A program made the translations under genes and the position numbers. A stretch of 64,000 bases of DNA from Microvelia longipes (Eukaryota > Arthropoda > Insecta > Hemiptera > Veliidae). Of the stretch, positions 35,261 through 46,430 are shown piece after piece (within the stretch, counting starts at the first letter, position 1; each line of letters opens with the position of its first letter). The DNA lies in assembly GCA_018340805.1 (NCBI GenBank), contig JACMZG010001863.1, positions 23,606,377 through 23,670,376 on the forward strand. The letters run 5' to 3'. A model generated the notes under the pieces. The model had not been told where the DNA came from. It worked only from the letters and a program-made list of their open reading frames with translations, and made no database searches.

Positions 35261-36529
35261 GGAGCTGATTTTCACCATAATGGAGTTTTATTTTATTAAT
35301 TGTTAATCAATTTTATTCACTCACTAAAATTATTAATAACTCATTAATTTCACGCTTTTTTGTAAAATGTTTTTTTTAAATTATTAGGTTTTATTATTTC
35401 TGGGTTAAATCGGACAAAACCAAGTCTGTATTGATAAGAGCCAGATTCTATATTTAAAATCCTGGAATAATCGAAGTATTTAGCTATGAAATATTGGTAA
35501 TTTTTTCAGCACCGGTCGTTCTATTAATTTTTAAATAATTTATCACAAATTAACTAACAACAAAGAAATAAAAGAAGAATTTTTATCGCTCCCATGCTAA
35601 TCCTATGATAAATTTTTTTTGATCACCCTTTCGTTTTCCCGCCATTGGTGTTGCCAATCTAACAACTATCTCTTTGAATCGCTCTTTTCCTCATTTTTAT
35701 CTACGTTATAAATGAGGAAAAGTAAAATTGAAACTTAAAAATGGCATTGAAACGAGTTATCATATTTAATGGTTGATGACAAGCGAAATTGATTGACATT
35801 AGGAGGTTCACCCTCATCTAAGCCTACTTTTTATTTTTCAAGATGGAAAAATAAGTCTTGCCAGGGCCCTAGTTCTCCATTAAGAGTCATAAAGTTTTCA
35901 CAAACAACAAGCCTCAGAACCTTACCGAATGTTCCTATAAAGCACATTTTCAAGGATTTTTATTGGAAAAACTTCACTAATAAAGGGGTTGGCGCTGCGG
36001 TAGATGAATTCGGGAAGAGAATAAGTACGATAAATCCGTTTCAGATATCACTGATCTGGAAAAATTAAGGACATATTTGTTAAAAAGAAGTATTTTTTCA
36101 TAAGGTAACTTATGTTATCTAAAAGCCATTTACAATTTTCCCATTTGTTTAAAATTTCGATGTCAAGAACGAGATAGGAAACATTAAAGCAATTAAATGT
36201 GAATAGTGATGTATTTTGCCAATTTTCGGGCTGCCAGACCTCCCTACTCTATTTATAACAAGTCTGTTTTAATTCCGTGTTACTCTACAGAGTCATACCT
36301 CATGGCATTATCACTTTGCCAAGATATATGTTAGATAATTGTCACTTTAAACGTCACATGCGAATATCTTAAATGATTTGTTACGCTGAAGAATTTTCTT
36401 CTAGATGCTAAACATTTTTATCTATTTTTATATATTTTAAACTTAGAGCATTGATAATATCTAAGAGTAGTCCATTTACTGTACACTTTGATTTTTGTTT
36501 GAACAAGACTAACCTGCTCCTATCTTCAA
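35261..36529. other. gene-free stretch with one coding-like frame
   Basis: A fragment of the 5S-repeat head lies at 35690-35735 in foldback form. The plus frame 35796-36068 is described separately. Confidence 0.4.
35796..36068 (+). pseudogene. unrecognised coding-like fragment, 90 codons
   Basis: An open frame without an ATG near its start reads LGGSPSSKPTFYFSRWKNK early on. Later it reads WKNFTNKGVGAAVDEFGKRI, with a stop at 36066-36068. GC content is higher than the flanks and residue use is balanced. The 'GKGxxDGxGxxxKR' look of the second part recalls a motif seen in proteins of some transposons. The family cannot be named from sequence reading alone. It is probably a decayed transposon fragment. 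Confidence 0.3.
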
Positions 36530-37174
36530 AGGGGAGGTTTCGGTTTGAACGTGTGTGTGTATGTTATCATCGAAGTTCTCAGCATGCTTATGTTATAGAT
36601 ATTTTAAACTTGATACAACCAATAATCTATAGCTCTAGTTAGGGTATTCGGAAAATAATGTTTGTATGACTTCTTTAATATAGTCATTAATGACTTAGCA
36701 ATAGTACCAAACATTGATAAAACACCATTAAAACACGGAAAAATGGTCGGATAGGTTAAATAATGTTAACACGCATGTGGTACTATAGAAGACCAAAAAA
36801 TCTGCTAAGCTTAATTTTATTATCTTCTTTGGTTTAAATTTTATCGGATGATATGTATACAGTTTTGATTTTTTTTTAAATTTCAGAAAAATAACCAATT
36901 AAGTTGAAATTTGGCGTGCGTTTATTTTTTTACGTAATACACACATATATAAAGTTCCATTTCAAAACGGCTTGTATATCTTGGGTTTTCGGTCATTTGG
37001 CGGATGGGTGACTTCTGAAATTAGAGCTAGTATTTATTGTTTAATTATAAGCAAAGTGAGACTAGAGATGTTCTAAACATATAATAGGCATTTTTCATAT
37101 TATGAAGACGAGGGGAGCGAGTCCGAAGTAGCGAAGTGAGGAAAAGTTCCGAGGCACCTCGTACCCGATTTTAT
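36530..37174 (+). repeat. 5S-derived dispersed repeat, diverged copy
   Basis: It holds the GTGTGTGTATGTTATCATCG block, the 'gaaatttggcgtgcgt' block and the 3' tail (37094-37174: GAGCGAGTCCGAAGTAGCGA words, 'gttccgaggcacctcgtacc'). The 5S-like segment is missing or too diverged to read. Confidence 0.6.
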
Positions 37175-38329
37175 TAGTAATAGCTTATTATTTAAACAAT
37201 TGTTAGCGCGGATTAGTTCAGTTTGTTGGGGTTATGTTGTGTAACGACGATAGGCAATTATAATCATATAGGAATACTAAATTTGTTAAGATATCCTAAA
37301 TAAAGGACTAGCCTGTTATGGTTCGTTTACTGATAAGATCTACTTACTTTGGTTATTATTTAAAAGTTTCCAAATGTATTCTTTTAGTATCAGCATTAAA
37401 CAAAAGTTCGCGCGATTTCATGTCTATTTGATGTTAGTTGTATTGTGTAAGGATATCCAAATTAAAACTATGAGACAAAAAGTTGTAAATACAAGACGCC
37501 CCTGCTATAGGTCGTTTATAGATAATTATTACTTTTATTATCTAGTTTTAAATTAATGACAAATTAATTGTTTATCAGAAAAAGGCTGTTTGAATCTATA
37601 TTTAGAACTTTGTAGTTAAGAAGTTGATTAATATCACTTCTCCTTCCTTTTATCCTTTTACCGTGTGACATAATTTCCCACTCTGCGTATATCTGTCTAC
37701 ACCTTAGATTGCATATACTTGGGTTTTGGCCGTGAGCCCATCTCTGTTCTGTATCACCACGGAATGGACAGTCAAGTTTTTACCACTGCGTGTCTTCGGT
37801 CTCTAATTCCGTTTTTCATAAAATTTTGATTTCTTTCGGCAACAGTCGTTTCGCATTATTTTTAAAATAGTTGATTTACATACAAAACATAATTAATTAG
37901 ATTAAAAATGTTTTAACTTATTGTTAAATTTAAAAAAATAATATTTTTCCCTTTGTTTCACTTACTTTGTTTCTCAGTAATAAAAATAGTGTTATTAGTA
38001 TACTTAATTTTATTTGTTTTTATGTATTTAAATAAGCCTTGAGCAGAGTAATCTATTGCAAATAATTATAATTTTGCAACTATTTATCACAATTGAAATT
38101 TATAATAATAACTGACGTGTGAATATTTTGTCTTTCGCATAACTCTGCCTTGTTTAAATTGAATGTGAATTTGTTGTTCTGTATTAAAGACTGTTTAAGT
38201 TACATAATAATTCAGTTTCATATTAGTCGGTAAGTAGGAAGTGTGCTTATTTTAAATAATTTTAGAATTTAAATTTGTTATAAATTATTCATTTTATCAC
38301 TTATCTTATGTAAAAACATTTAACTGACA
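37175..38329. other. gene-free stretch
   Basis: No exon is supported. 37640-37810 is GC-richer and unexplained. Confidence 0.4.
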
Positions 38330-38660
38330 AATGATGATAGAGATGTTATAACCAGAGGTACTATTGGTTGAATTTTGAATCATCTAAAAAGTAACCTAAC
38401 CTCCTTCGCTAAAAAATATAATCAAATAATCAGTACAAAGTTACAGTAACTTATATAGAAGAACATTAAAAATACTAATCAAAACACAAACAATGTGCGG
38501 AAAGCCGAAAACAATTGATTTATAATAACCTCAACTCACTCTTGAAGGAGGTTTAATGAGGTTACATAGAGCCCCAAAACGAAGTTTTAGGCCTTTTAAT
38601 GTATTAGGATAGGTTATGCCCCCTCTAGTATATATCGGTATGCAAATGATCACACAAATA
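38330..38660 (+). repeat. dispersed repeat, family B, copy 2
   Basis: Same ordered blocks as 12690-13105, about 80% identical by eye, slightly shorter between 'gaagccgaaaacaattg' and 'actcactcttgaaggagg'. Confidence 0.75.
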
Positions 38661-38799
38661 TTGCACTAATCTATTTTACAACTTAAGTTTATTATTATAA
38701 TTAGCTTACCTGGGCTTTTTTCATTACTTTTTATTGTCATGCTTGACCATAGAGATATAAATACGAGAGGAGCTCTTATTGATTGCATTTTGAAACACC

Positions 38800-39015
38800 T
38801 TTGACTATTGATATAACCAAATTAACGGTATAAAATCACATTACCTTAGTAGAAAGTTAAAGTTGCGAAAAAGACAATAACATTGTGTGATTAGCAGGCG
38901 ACAAGTGATTTATTATAACCTTAAATCACTCTGAGAGGTAGTTTCAGTGAGGTTGCACAAAGGCCCCTGTGAGCCCCATAAAATGTTTCCAGCTTCTTTC
39001 TGTCCCCTCTTGTAA
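38800..39015 (+). repeat. dispersed repeat, family B, copy 3 (diverged)
   Basis: Retains 'gatttattataacctt', 'aaatcactctgagaggtag', 'agtgaggttgcaca' and 'tgtcccctctt'. Diverged elsewhere. Confidence 0.6.
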
Positions 39016-39141
39016 TATGTATCTAACAATATGCACTTGAGTGTTAAATTATTTTTCAAAATTATTCTTTGGTTCTTTATTACTTAACAAGTCTTGACGG
39101 TAGTTCAGATTAACTGTAAAAGTTTTCTTTTACCTATTAAA

Positions 39142-39340
39142 AATCGGGTACGGGTTAACTTAGCAATTTTCTTTCAAACATCAGTTGCTTCGCTTCTTCG
39201 AGAGTCGCTTCGCTCGTTCTCTAATTTTCATGTTTTTCCAAAGCTTCAGATATGCCCGGCTTCAGAATAATAAAATGATGCAACATCTGAGGTGCTCCGA
39301 CTTTAAACTCTCTTGGCTTGCCCTCGGAATATTATGTTTT
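39142..39340 (-). repeat. 5S-derived dispersed repeat, 3' tail fragment
   Basis: Complement of the 'gtacccgattt' end followed by several TCGCTTCGCTCG words. No 5S-like segment is readable. Confidence 0.6.
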
Positions 39341-39481
39341 CCCAATGCTTAAGGAGGTATTAATTATTTTTGTCATACCCTTGACCTCAGACTAATAACG
39401 CCCTAGAGTGGTACAACTTAAACTTAATAAAGTTCAGGAAAGTATACATTAGATAAGTATTTAATCAAGTAATTGAGAAAA

Positions 39482-39950
39482 TATTTTTTTTGAGGTAGTA
39501 CGTACTTGAGCACTTTATTGGGACCGTTTTTAGGATGAGAAGTCAATCATTATTGTTATAGGAGGTTATTTAGTACTTTTCACCTCCGAGGACAATAATG
39601 AATGTAAAAAAAACTCCTAGGACGTAAAAGTAATTCATATATTGCCGCCATTACTGTAATGTAGCGTGTTCAAAAAAACAATCTGTGTAAACTTCATGAG
39701 TTTTCTTTAAAAACGTTCATTTTGTTTCTGTTTTTGTTCGTAGACTAATTTTTTTTCGTTTTTAAAAGGTGTTCTAATTGTCAATTTTTGTGTGTTTATT
39801 TGTAAAGCTTTTACATTTTTGAGTAAAAGTGTGAAGCTATGGATGAATTCAATGACGACGATAATATGAGTTAATTGGACGTTTGTTTTTTTTCAATTAA
39901 GTATATAGCGCAGTTTATTTAATGAGTGCTACCTCAAAAAAAATAGTGTA
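39482..39950. mobile_element. MITE or foldback, about 470 bp
   Basis: The ends 'attttttttgaggtag' (39482) and 'ctacctcaaaaaaaat' (to about 39950) are inverted repeats of about 16 bp. The interior has no coding capacity. A short 'atggatgaattcaatgacga' frame at 39840 is not supported as a gene. Confidence 0.55.
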
Positions 39951-40067
39951 TGCCATCCGGCTGAGAATGTCTTTATGTCTTGGCAATTTTTCCCGACTCG
40001 CTTCGCTCGTCGGTAAATCTAATAGCCGTGACATAAAGACACACTTCTCAGCCTTATGGCATAAATA
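39951..40067. mobile_element. foldback element, about 34-bp arms
   Basis: 'tatgccatccggctgaga' with 'atgtctttatgtc' pairs with 'gacataaagacacacttctc' and 'agccttatggcata'. The loop carries GACTCGCTTCGCTCGTCGG, the same word found in the 5S-derived repeat tail. It abuts the preceding element. Confidence 0.75.
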
Positions 40068-40667
40068 ACTATTTATCAGAATAGTCAAATAAGTCTCTCC
40101 TCTGATAAAAAATTTATTTAAAATAAAGTATAATCGGCTTTCATCCTACTTAAGGTCATCAACAGTGGATAACAACAAACGAATAAAAATAAAATTATAA
40201 AAACATTACAAAAGGTTAAAAACAAAAAGGTATATCTAAGTTATAAATATATAAATAACCGATATTTATTGGCATAAAAACAATAAGAGAAAAACATCCC
40301 GGTGAGATGTTATATAGGAAGCTAGATTTTGAGTCTTTTTTTACTATTAATTATTATAAGACTAACCTTATCGTATTTTGTTTTTATGTATTCTATGTTT
40401 TTATAAGGCTGAGAGGGCCTTATTTGTTTAACTTTGCGAGCCCTCTATTAAACCATTAAATAAAATAATAAATAATGTCGAAGAAATAACCCTTAATACT
40501 TCTTTTGTCGATTTCATGTTAAAACTGTATAAAGGTGCATGCTGATAAAATCTAAGCATTATTGAGAAATTTTTCGATAGCGCAAATGAAACGTTGCGCA
40601 TGATAAATCTCAAGTAGAATATCATGTTTGTTTTTTTGCTTAACCAGAATTTAGTTTCTGGTAAATC
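40068..40667. other. gene-free AT-rich stretch
   Basis: No exon is supported. The minus frame 40428-40625 is not recognised. The DNA next to the following MITE is a near-perfect palindrome ('accagaatttagtttctggt'). Confidence 0.45.
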
Positions 40668-41176
40668 TTCGGTATACGGTGCACCCTGTTATCAATACTA
40701 TATATATATATCGATATATTTTTAGTTACGCGTCACGTAAACGAGAACTGAGCACTTAAAAGGTAAGCAGCGTCGTTGAATTATTAATTATAATTAAAAC
40801 ATTAGAAAAAACCAAATAACAAATAAATGAAAACATTAACAACAAAAATATAATAAAAAAACCTGAAAACAAAACAACAAACACAAAAATACATAAAAAA
40901 TACGCGTAACATAAAATTAGATGTGGTGTATCATCGATTATTCTTATGAAAACATAGTTAAAACATTATAAAAACATAAACAAATATGAAAATAGTTACA
41001 AACCATTTTGCAACAAATAAATAAAAACAGAAACAACAAAAAAACATTTAAAAAAGTAATAAAATATGTTCATAAACGTAAAAGAAAAGGCATATATCGA
41101 TTATTCCTACGTCATATCTCTAAACTAAAAATATATCGATATATAGTATTGATAGCAGGGTGCACCGTATACCGAA
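40668..41176. mobile_element. MITE, family E, 509 bp, about 55-bp TIRs
   Basis: The left end 'ttcggtatacggtgcaccct' plus 'gttatcaatactatata' and right end 'cagggtgcaccgtataccga' plus a are inverted repeats continuing through 'tatatcgatatatttttagt'. The interior is A-rich with repeated 'aaacattaaaaa' and 'aacaacaaa' words and no coding frame. Confidence 0.88.
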
Positions 41177-43179
41177 GTTCAGCCTAGTTTCTTTTCTTAT
41201 GCTTTATATACTTAGTGGACCTCAAATGGTTCATTACTTAAATTAATTTCACTTATTTTTATAATCATCTTATATCCAGTCATTCTCGATAAATAAATTA
41301 ACTTGTATCATTAACTCTTAGGTTAACCTGCTGCAAGACTTTCTATTAATCCGTCAAACTTTGATTCTTCTTTAAATCTACTTAAAGGTAAAGTCCCGGC
41401 ACACTTATATAAGCCAACGGAACATTGTGCAATGGTTACTGAACTCGGGACTTGACTCATTTACTTGATTTGTTTTGAAACACTTTTAACTCTCTATATA
41501 TTAGTTACTGGTTTCTCATTTTGATTATAAAAATCTTAAATTCAGTTAAATTAATAACAATCATATTTAGTTGCATTGATAATCATTTTTCTAATTATAC
41601 TAAAGGAAGTGGGAATTCTGTTAGACACAAGGTTGATTGTAGATTTCGCTGATCAACGACATTTATTTTAAAGTTCTGTGTTGTTATTTTGAAGAAACAA
41701 AAATGATTTAACCATAATGGAGGCATTCCAGTGTGACGTTTTAAAAAATACCATTAGCGCTCGCTGGTCAATAATTTTACTGAAAAAAATAACAAACATG
41801 AAGTTTTCCCCTTCTCACAATTTGTTACAATTTATGGATTTAATCTTTCAATATTGTAAGATATTAAGATTTAATATGTACGTTTTGTTAAAAAAATAGT
41901 ATTAAAAATGTATAAATAATTTAAAGAAACATGTATGTGTTTTTTTAACGGGAATATACAATGGCAAGCATATGCTTGCCATGAGTGCCTGAATTCTTGT
42001 AATATAAATGAGTTATGTTTTTCTTGTTGTTACATTTAGTTCATTAACCGCCGATTTTCTCTGGGCATTCCTCAATTAAAAAAAATTTGTTAAATTAAAT
42101 TAATCATTGGTTAATAATAGTATAACTTAGCTCCACCCAAAAATTGTGTTATCATCACTTTCTAATTTTCGGTTTTTCAAATCACTTTCGGATTTTCTAA
42201 TGCCGTTCACATCACTTTCTTCGTTTTATAATTGTAATTATTTTCTTTGTTGTAATCTTCGAAACACCTCTATATGGGTTTAAAATGAATAATTTACGAG
42301 GCTATTATTTTTTCTACATTTCTAGTGGCTTTATACTTCCTGTGCAATCCTTTAACTGTTAGAAAGACTAAGACCTTGTACTTGGTTCTAGATGTGCTTG
42401 TCGTGTTGTCCATACAGATAAGGTTTACTGACCTGGTCACGCTGTCTTCTTCCCTTGACCTGCATGAATACCTTCATACCAAGGTGGTATCAGTTTATCT
42501 GTGTAAAATCATTATCAAATTACTACCACTACTCTTAACTTACCGTGTACCTGCTATAATCTTCATGTCTGATGTCTTTGACCCCTCTTTATTACTTTAA
42601 GGAATACGTAAGTGTTAATATTCCTACAAGTTTAGTTGCTATTGTTACAATTATTAGTGTCTGATATAAATTTTAGGGAAGCTTGAAAATTATAATTGTT
42701 AGCGAATTTTTAATTAAGGTTTTGGTGGGGCTTCATTGTTATGTCGTATTATTTGTTGTTTAGATAATATAATTTGTTATATTGCACTTCGCCATGTACT
42801 TAACGAATTTTCGAGGCCTCCTTATCCGCAGGTTTAATTTTCGGACTTTTTTTTCTTGTCTTGGCCACATTATTGCACTCACGAGGTATTACACTTGCTG
42901 GAAGTGAGATAGCTCATGTTGAAAGGGGGAATGAAATTTAGGTGGTACATCCAAATATGTATATATGTAAGTATTTCTAACTTCTAAATAATTCGGTTTA
43001 TATTTAATAACCTAAGCAGTAGCGTCACAACTTGTTATAATTATATAATTATTATTATGTTATAATTTTCGAATTTTTCAAAAAAAAATGAGCTCTAAAT
43101 TAACCTAACATCAATGTGTGAAAATAATGCTGCGCCCTGTAGTGTATAATCCATGAGATAAATATACGTTTTTTCTTTG
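41177..43179. other. gene-free stretch
   Basis: A perfect 22-bp palindrome (ATGGCAAGCAT and complement) is at 41961-41982. The plus frame 42325-42600 (91 codons) is GC-richer than the flanks but resembles nothing I know. The minus strand there has donor-like GTAAGT but no consistent exon. Confidence 0.4.
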
Positions 43180-43289
43180 AAAAAATCGAAAAAATTAAAT
43201 AACAAGTTGTGACGTTACTGCTCAGGTTATTAAATATATAATCTGGTCCGCCAGATTATAAAAGTGGAGCTCCGCCCGGTTTGCGGACC

Positions 43290-43412
43290 TCCTCTCCAGA
43301 TTTAGCGAATTTTTATTATGAAAATGACGCTCATGAAGTTGAGGGTGGGAGTGGGCGGAATCGGTTCCTATTGGCTTCCTGATAACAAAAAAAAATATGT
43401 CCGAAAAAAGTT
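43290..43412 (+). repeat. dispersed repeat, family D
   Basis: 'Tttagcgaatttt', 'gaaaatgacgctcatgaagt', a G-rich 'gggtgggagtgggcgg', 'cctgataac' and 'atatgtccgaaaaa'. Related copies are at 34585, 45125, 47680 and, reversed, 50688. A (TA)n block follows. Confidence 0.7.
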
Positions 43413-43419
43413 TATATGT

Positions 43420-43479
43420 ATATGTATTATATATATATATTAATATATAATATATATATATATATATTATATATATATA

Positions 43480-43523
<44 letters not shown>

Positions 43524-43545
43524 ATATATATATATATACACACCA
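43420..43545. repeat. (TA)n microsatellite
   Basis: TA tract interrupted by 'attaatata' words. Confidence 0.95.
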
Positions 43546-43835
43546 CACATATATATGTATGTATGTAAGAGTTTCTACCCTTTCGTATGGCGAAACGGAA
43601 CTTGCAAAATCGCGAGATGTTGAGGAGGTTACGAGGCTTAATGTTTTAAAAACATTATGACATCATCAATCAAAGTTATGACGTCATGAAATGTTTTTTT
43701 TAATCTTGAACAAGCTTTAAAAAAGCTGAAAACCTTGTTTAAGCTTTAAACAAGGTATTTCGTGTTTAGGTAGACGACTAGCTGAATTGATAAGACCAAT
43801 TTCAGCTAATCGAACCATCACAAATGGCGCAAACA

Positions 43836-43837
<2 letters not shown>

Positions 43838-43876
<39 letters not shown>

Positions 43877-43890
43877 TATATATATATATA
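43838..43890. repeat. (TA)n microsatellite
   Basis: About 50 bp of TA units. Confidence 0.95.
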
Positions 43891-43970
43891 ATAATGTTGT
43901 ATATATGTATACGTCTAGGTCAAAGACTCGTACGATATCTGTTGCGTTCAGTAGTGTTAGAGGGTGGGAT

Positions 43971-43981
43971 ATAGTATAAAG
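43971..43981 (+). promoter_or_regulatory. TATA-like box, possible transposon or LTR promoter
   Basis: 'agtataaagaggg' in an abruptly GC-richer stretch, followed about 30 bp on by 'tctcttgctccattttgg' and about 70 bp on by ATGG in a good start context (44049). The arrangement resembles a core promoter, but no full gene follows. Confidence 0.3.
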
Positions 43982-44048
43982 AGGGGGCCTCTACCTCTCT
44001 TGCTCCATTTTGGTAAGCCTGCTGTCCCAGAGAGACAGGACAAAAAAA

Positions 44049-44135
44049 ATGGTTTCCACTAAACCACGCCGAGCTAAGCAGGCCGGAAAGCGGAAGAACC
44101 TCGAAGTAGTCTTTATATGGTCGAAGTCATTCTAA
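44049..44135 (+). other. small basic open frame, 28 codons
   Basis: ATG preceded by AAAA reads MVSTKPRRAKQAGKRKNLEV and stops after eight more residues (VFIWSKSF). It lies downstream of the TATA-like box at 43971. It could be the 5' end of a decayed transposon ORF. It is not called as a gene, and the family is not recognised. Confidence 0.25.
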
Positions 44136-44229
44136 AACGATTGCGACCGGTTTAGTTCAATCAGACAATCTTAAGTGACGGAAACGGTATTTTTATTTAA
44201 AAACAAAAATCATGAATATATTTTTGCCG

Positions 44230-44292
44230 CAGAGCGGACGAGGTGCGAAGCGCCGAGGCCGCGTAGCAGCTGCGGGCCGAAGGCCCGTATTT
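44230..44292. repeat. GC-rich palindromic island
   Basis: 'gcggacgaggtgcgaagcgc' through 'gcgggccgaaggcccgt' holds nested inverted words in otherwise AT-rich DNA. A similar island ('gcgccgacgccggg', 'ggccccgaaggcc') lies at 49985-50070. Confidence 0.6.
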
Positions 44293-44438
44293 TTCTTTTT
44301 ATTCTTTAATTACTAAACCCAGGAAAATATCTTTTGCCCGTGTTTGAACATCTGGTTTTATAAACTTTTATTTGCAGAGGCATTGATTTTTTGGTTTTTT
44401 ATTTGTCAATCATTCGTATTTTATTGTTTTATCCTGTT

Positions 44439-44758
44439 CCTAATAAGTTGATGGGTATTATAGTGATGATATCTTTTCAACCCTATGATTCGTTTGACAC
44501 TCAGTAGAAGGTGTAAGTTCGTTGTCTGTAATTGGAGGAAACAGTATCTCAAGGTCTCATTGCCTTCTGTCCAGTCTTACTCTACTGGAGATCCCTGCAG
44601 TTGTTGTATGATCTCGTAACATGCCGGATGATTCGCGTTGTTCATTTGCCGGGTCATACTGTCGTAAAGCCGCCACCACACCGTTCTTAAGTACCAACTT
44701 AACTCCCCAGACTTATGTAAGTCCAGGTATTTCTTCTTCTTTCGTTACCATCATAAAG
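44439..44758 (-). pseudogene. unrecognised coding-like fragment, minus strand
   Basis: A minus frame reads KYLDLHKSGELSWYLRTVWW, then RLYDSMTRQMNNANHPACYE, to an in-frame TAA at about 44588. After that TAA the same frame stays open for about 50 codons (DWTEGNETLRYCFLQLQ first). GC content is clearly above the surroundings. A donor-like GTAAGA overlaps the TAA, so it could be an exon end, but no acceptor with a pyrimidine tract fits its frame. I do not recognise the protein. Confidence 0.35.
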
Positions 44759-45124
44759 GCTAAGAAGGTAGTACTTAACAAGCAGAAGTTGTGACGAGTA
44801 TAGTTTTTTTTTATACTTTGTAGGATCATAATCTAGTATTATAAAATCAAACATTACAAAACATTTTAAGTTTTTTACTTTTAAGAAATAGCTTACTTTA
44901 CTGACAATACAGGAAATTTGTGCTTTTTAAACTACATCTAAGCGCCTCGTTGTGCTTAAGCGGTCACATTTAAATTTATTCGTTCCTAAACTGAATGAAA
45001 TGTGCTGAAATCTACATAACATAAGTTTATATGGGCTAATTTTAGCCCTTCAAATTACAATAAATGGTAAAACATTATTCAAAAACAAAACTTATTTCAA
45101 AGCTATACCATTTAAAATCAAATA

Positions 45125-45230
45125 TTTGTAACGAATTTCTAATAGTAAAAGGAAAAGCGAGCTTTTGAGGTTGGAGTCATGTAGAGGGTGGAAAGGGGGA
45201 GGTGGTGATATTTTTAAATATGGGAAACCA
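45125..45230 (+). repeat. dispersed repeat, family D, copy
   Basis: 'cgaatttctaatagtaaaag', 'gcgagcttttgaggttg', then a G-rich block ('gggtggaaagggggaggtgg'). Followed directly by a (TA)n block. Confidence 0.6.
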
Positions 45231-45236
45231 CTGATC

Positions 45237-45275
45237 TATATATATATATATAAATAAAATATATATATATATATA

Positions 45276-45357
<82 letters not shown>

Positions 45358-45381
45358 TTATATATTATAATATATATATAT

Positions 45382-45415
<34 letters not shown>

Positions 45416-45420
45416 ATAAT
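45237..45420. repeat. (TA)n microsatellite, about 180 bp
   Basis: TA units interrupted by 'taaataaaat' and 'attataata'. About 110 bp further on, 'gtaaaagtgtctaccttttc' is shared with 43567-43586, downstream of another family D plus (TA)n block. Confidence 0.95.
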
Positions 45421-46202
45421 ATAACAATATTGAGTCTCTCCCAGTCTGTGAAAGAACTATATCAGTTTGTAACGTTACGTCTTTATTGTATGTTTTAAGT
45501 GTCTTTACTTATTTCTATTTTTTATGTGTGTGTGTTGTGAGTAAAAGTGTCTACCTTTTCGTACATTGTGCGCTATAACTCTCGGATGCTTTATCTAAGT
45601 GAAATTTACTTACTATAGTGGAAATTAACGTAATTTAAGCTGGAGATATCTCATCTTACCGATTAGTCAAGTACAAAATAGCCCTACGTTATTTGGATTT
45701 TTGTTGTGCTGTCTCACATATTTCTCTTCAATTAAAGCCTGTATAATCTCTTTTCATTTCTAATACTGGTCTCACTGCAATGAATAAATCCAGTCGGTTC
45801 TTTTCTTTAAATATATTCTTTTGATACGATTTATTTTATTTATTCTATTCTGTAACTCTAACCCCTCTTTCATCGTATATGTGCATTTCCTTTCTGCTAT
45901 TCTTAGTAGAGAGCCTCTTTTAAAATGTATTACGCTAGATTCTACTTCTTAAAATATTAGCCCTAAATCGTGTTCCGAAATTGACTTTTTTAACTTTATT
46001 CCATTAACCATTCTTAAGAATGAAGTAAGCAAGGAAACTGTGAAGTTTTCAGAAAGATCTTCATTATTTAGCAGAGGAATGAATGTTTTGAAATTGTTTT
46101 AAACTTAAAGTCAAAATCATAATAAGGGATTCAATATGTTGCTGTGTGCATGCTAATTAATGCTTTCCCTTTTTTTAGTATTCCCTTATTTTCCATCCCA
46201 GT

Positions 46203-46249
46203 GGACATAATTTCCAAGATCTAGATGTTAGATCTTGGAAATTATGTCC
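46203..46249. repeat. perfect 21-bp stem hairpin, 5-base loop
   Basis: GGACATAATTTCCAAGATCT plus A (46203-46223) and its exact complement (46229-46249) flank the loop GATGT. No recognised repeat family overlaps it. Confidence 0.9.
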
Positions 46250-46430
46250 TATATAATTAGTATTTTCTTTGAAACCGATATTTTCTCAGATAAGTTTAAA
46301 GAATTGATTATAAAACAAATCAACACATAATCTGATTGATTTATTAACATATCAATCAAACTCTATTGGAAAAATTTTGACGCGATATCCTAGTTAAATA
46401 ATATTTCAATGATTTTTTAATTCAGTATCA

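Noticed and set aside
42325..42600. 91-codon frame, GC-richer than its surroundings, and donor-like GTAAGT on the minus strand
   Set aside because: No family is recognised. Attempts to join minus-strand exons there give immediate stops.
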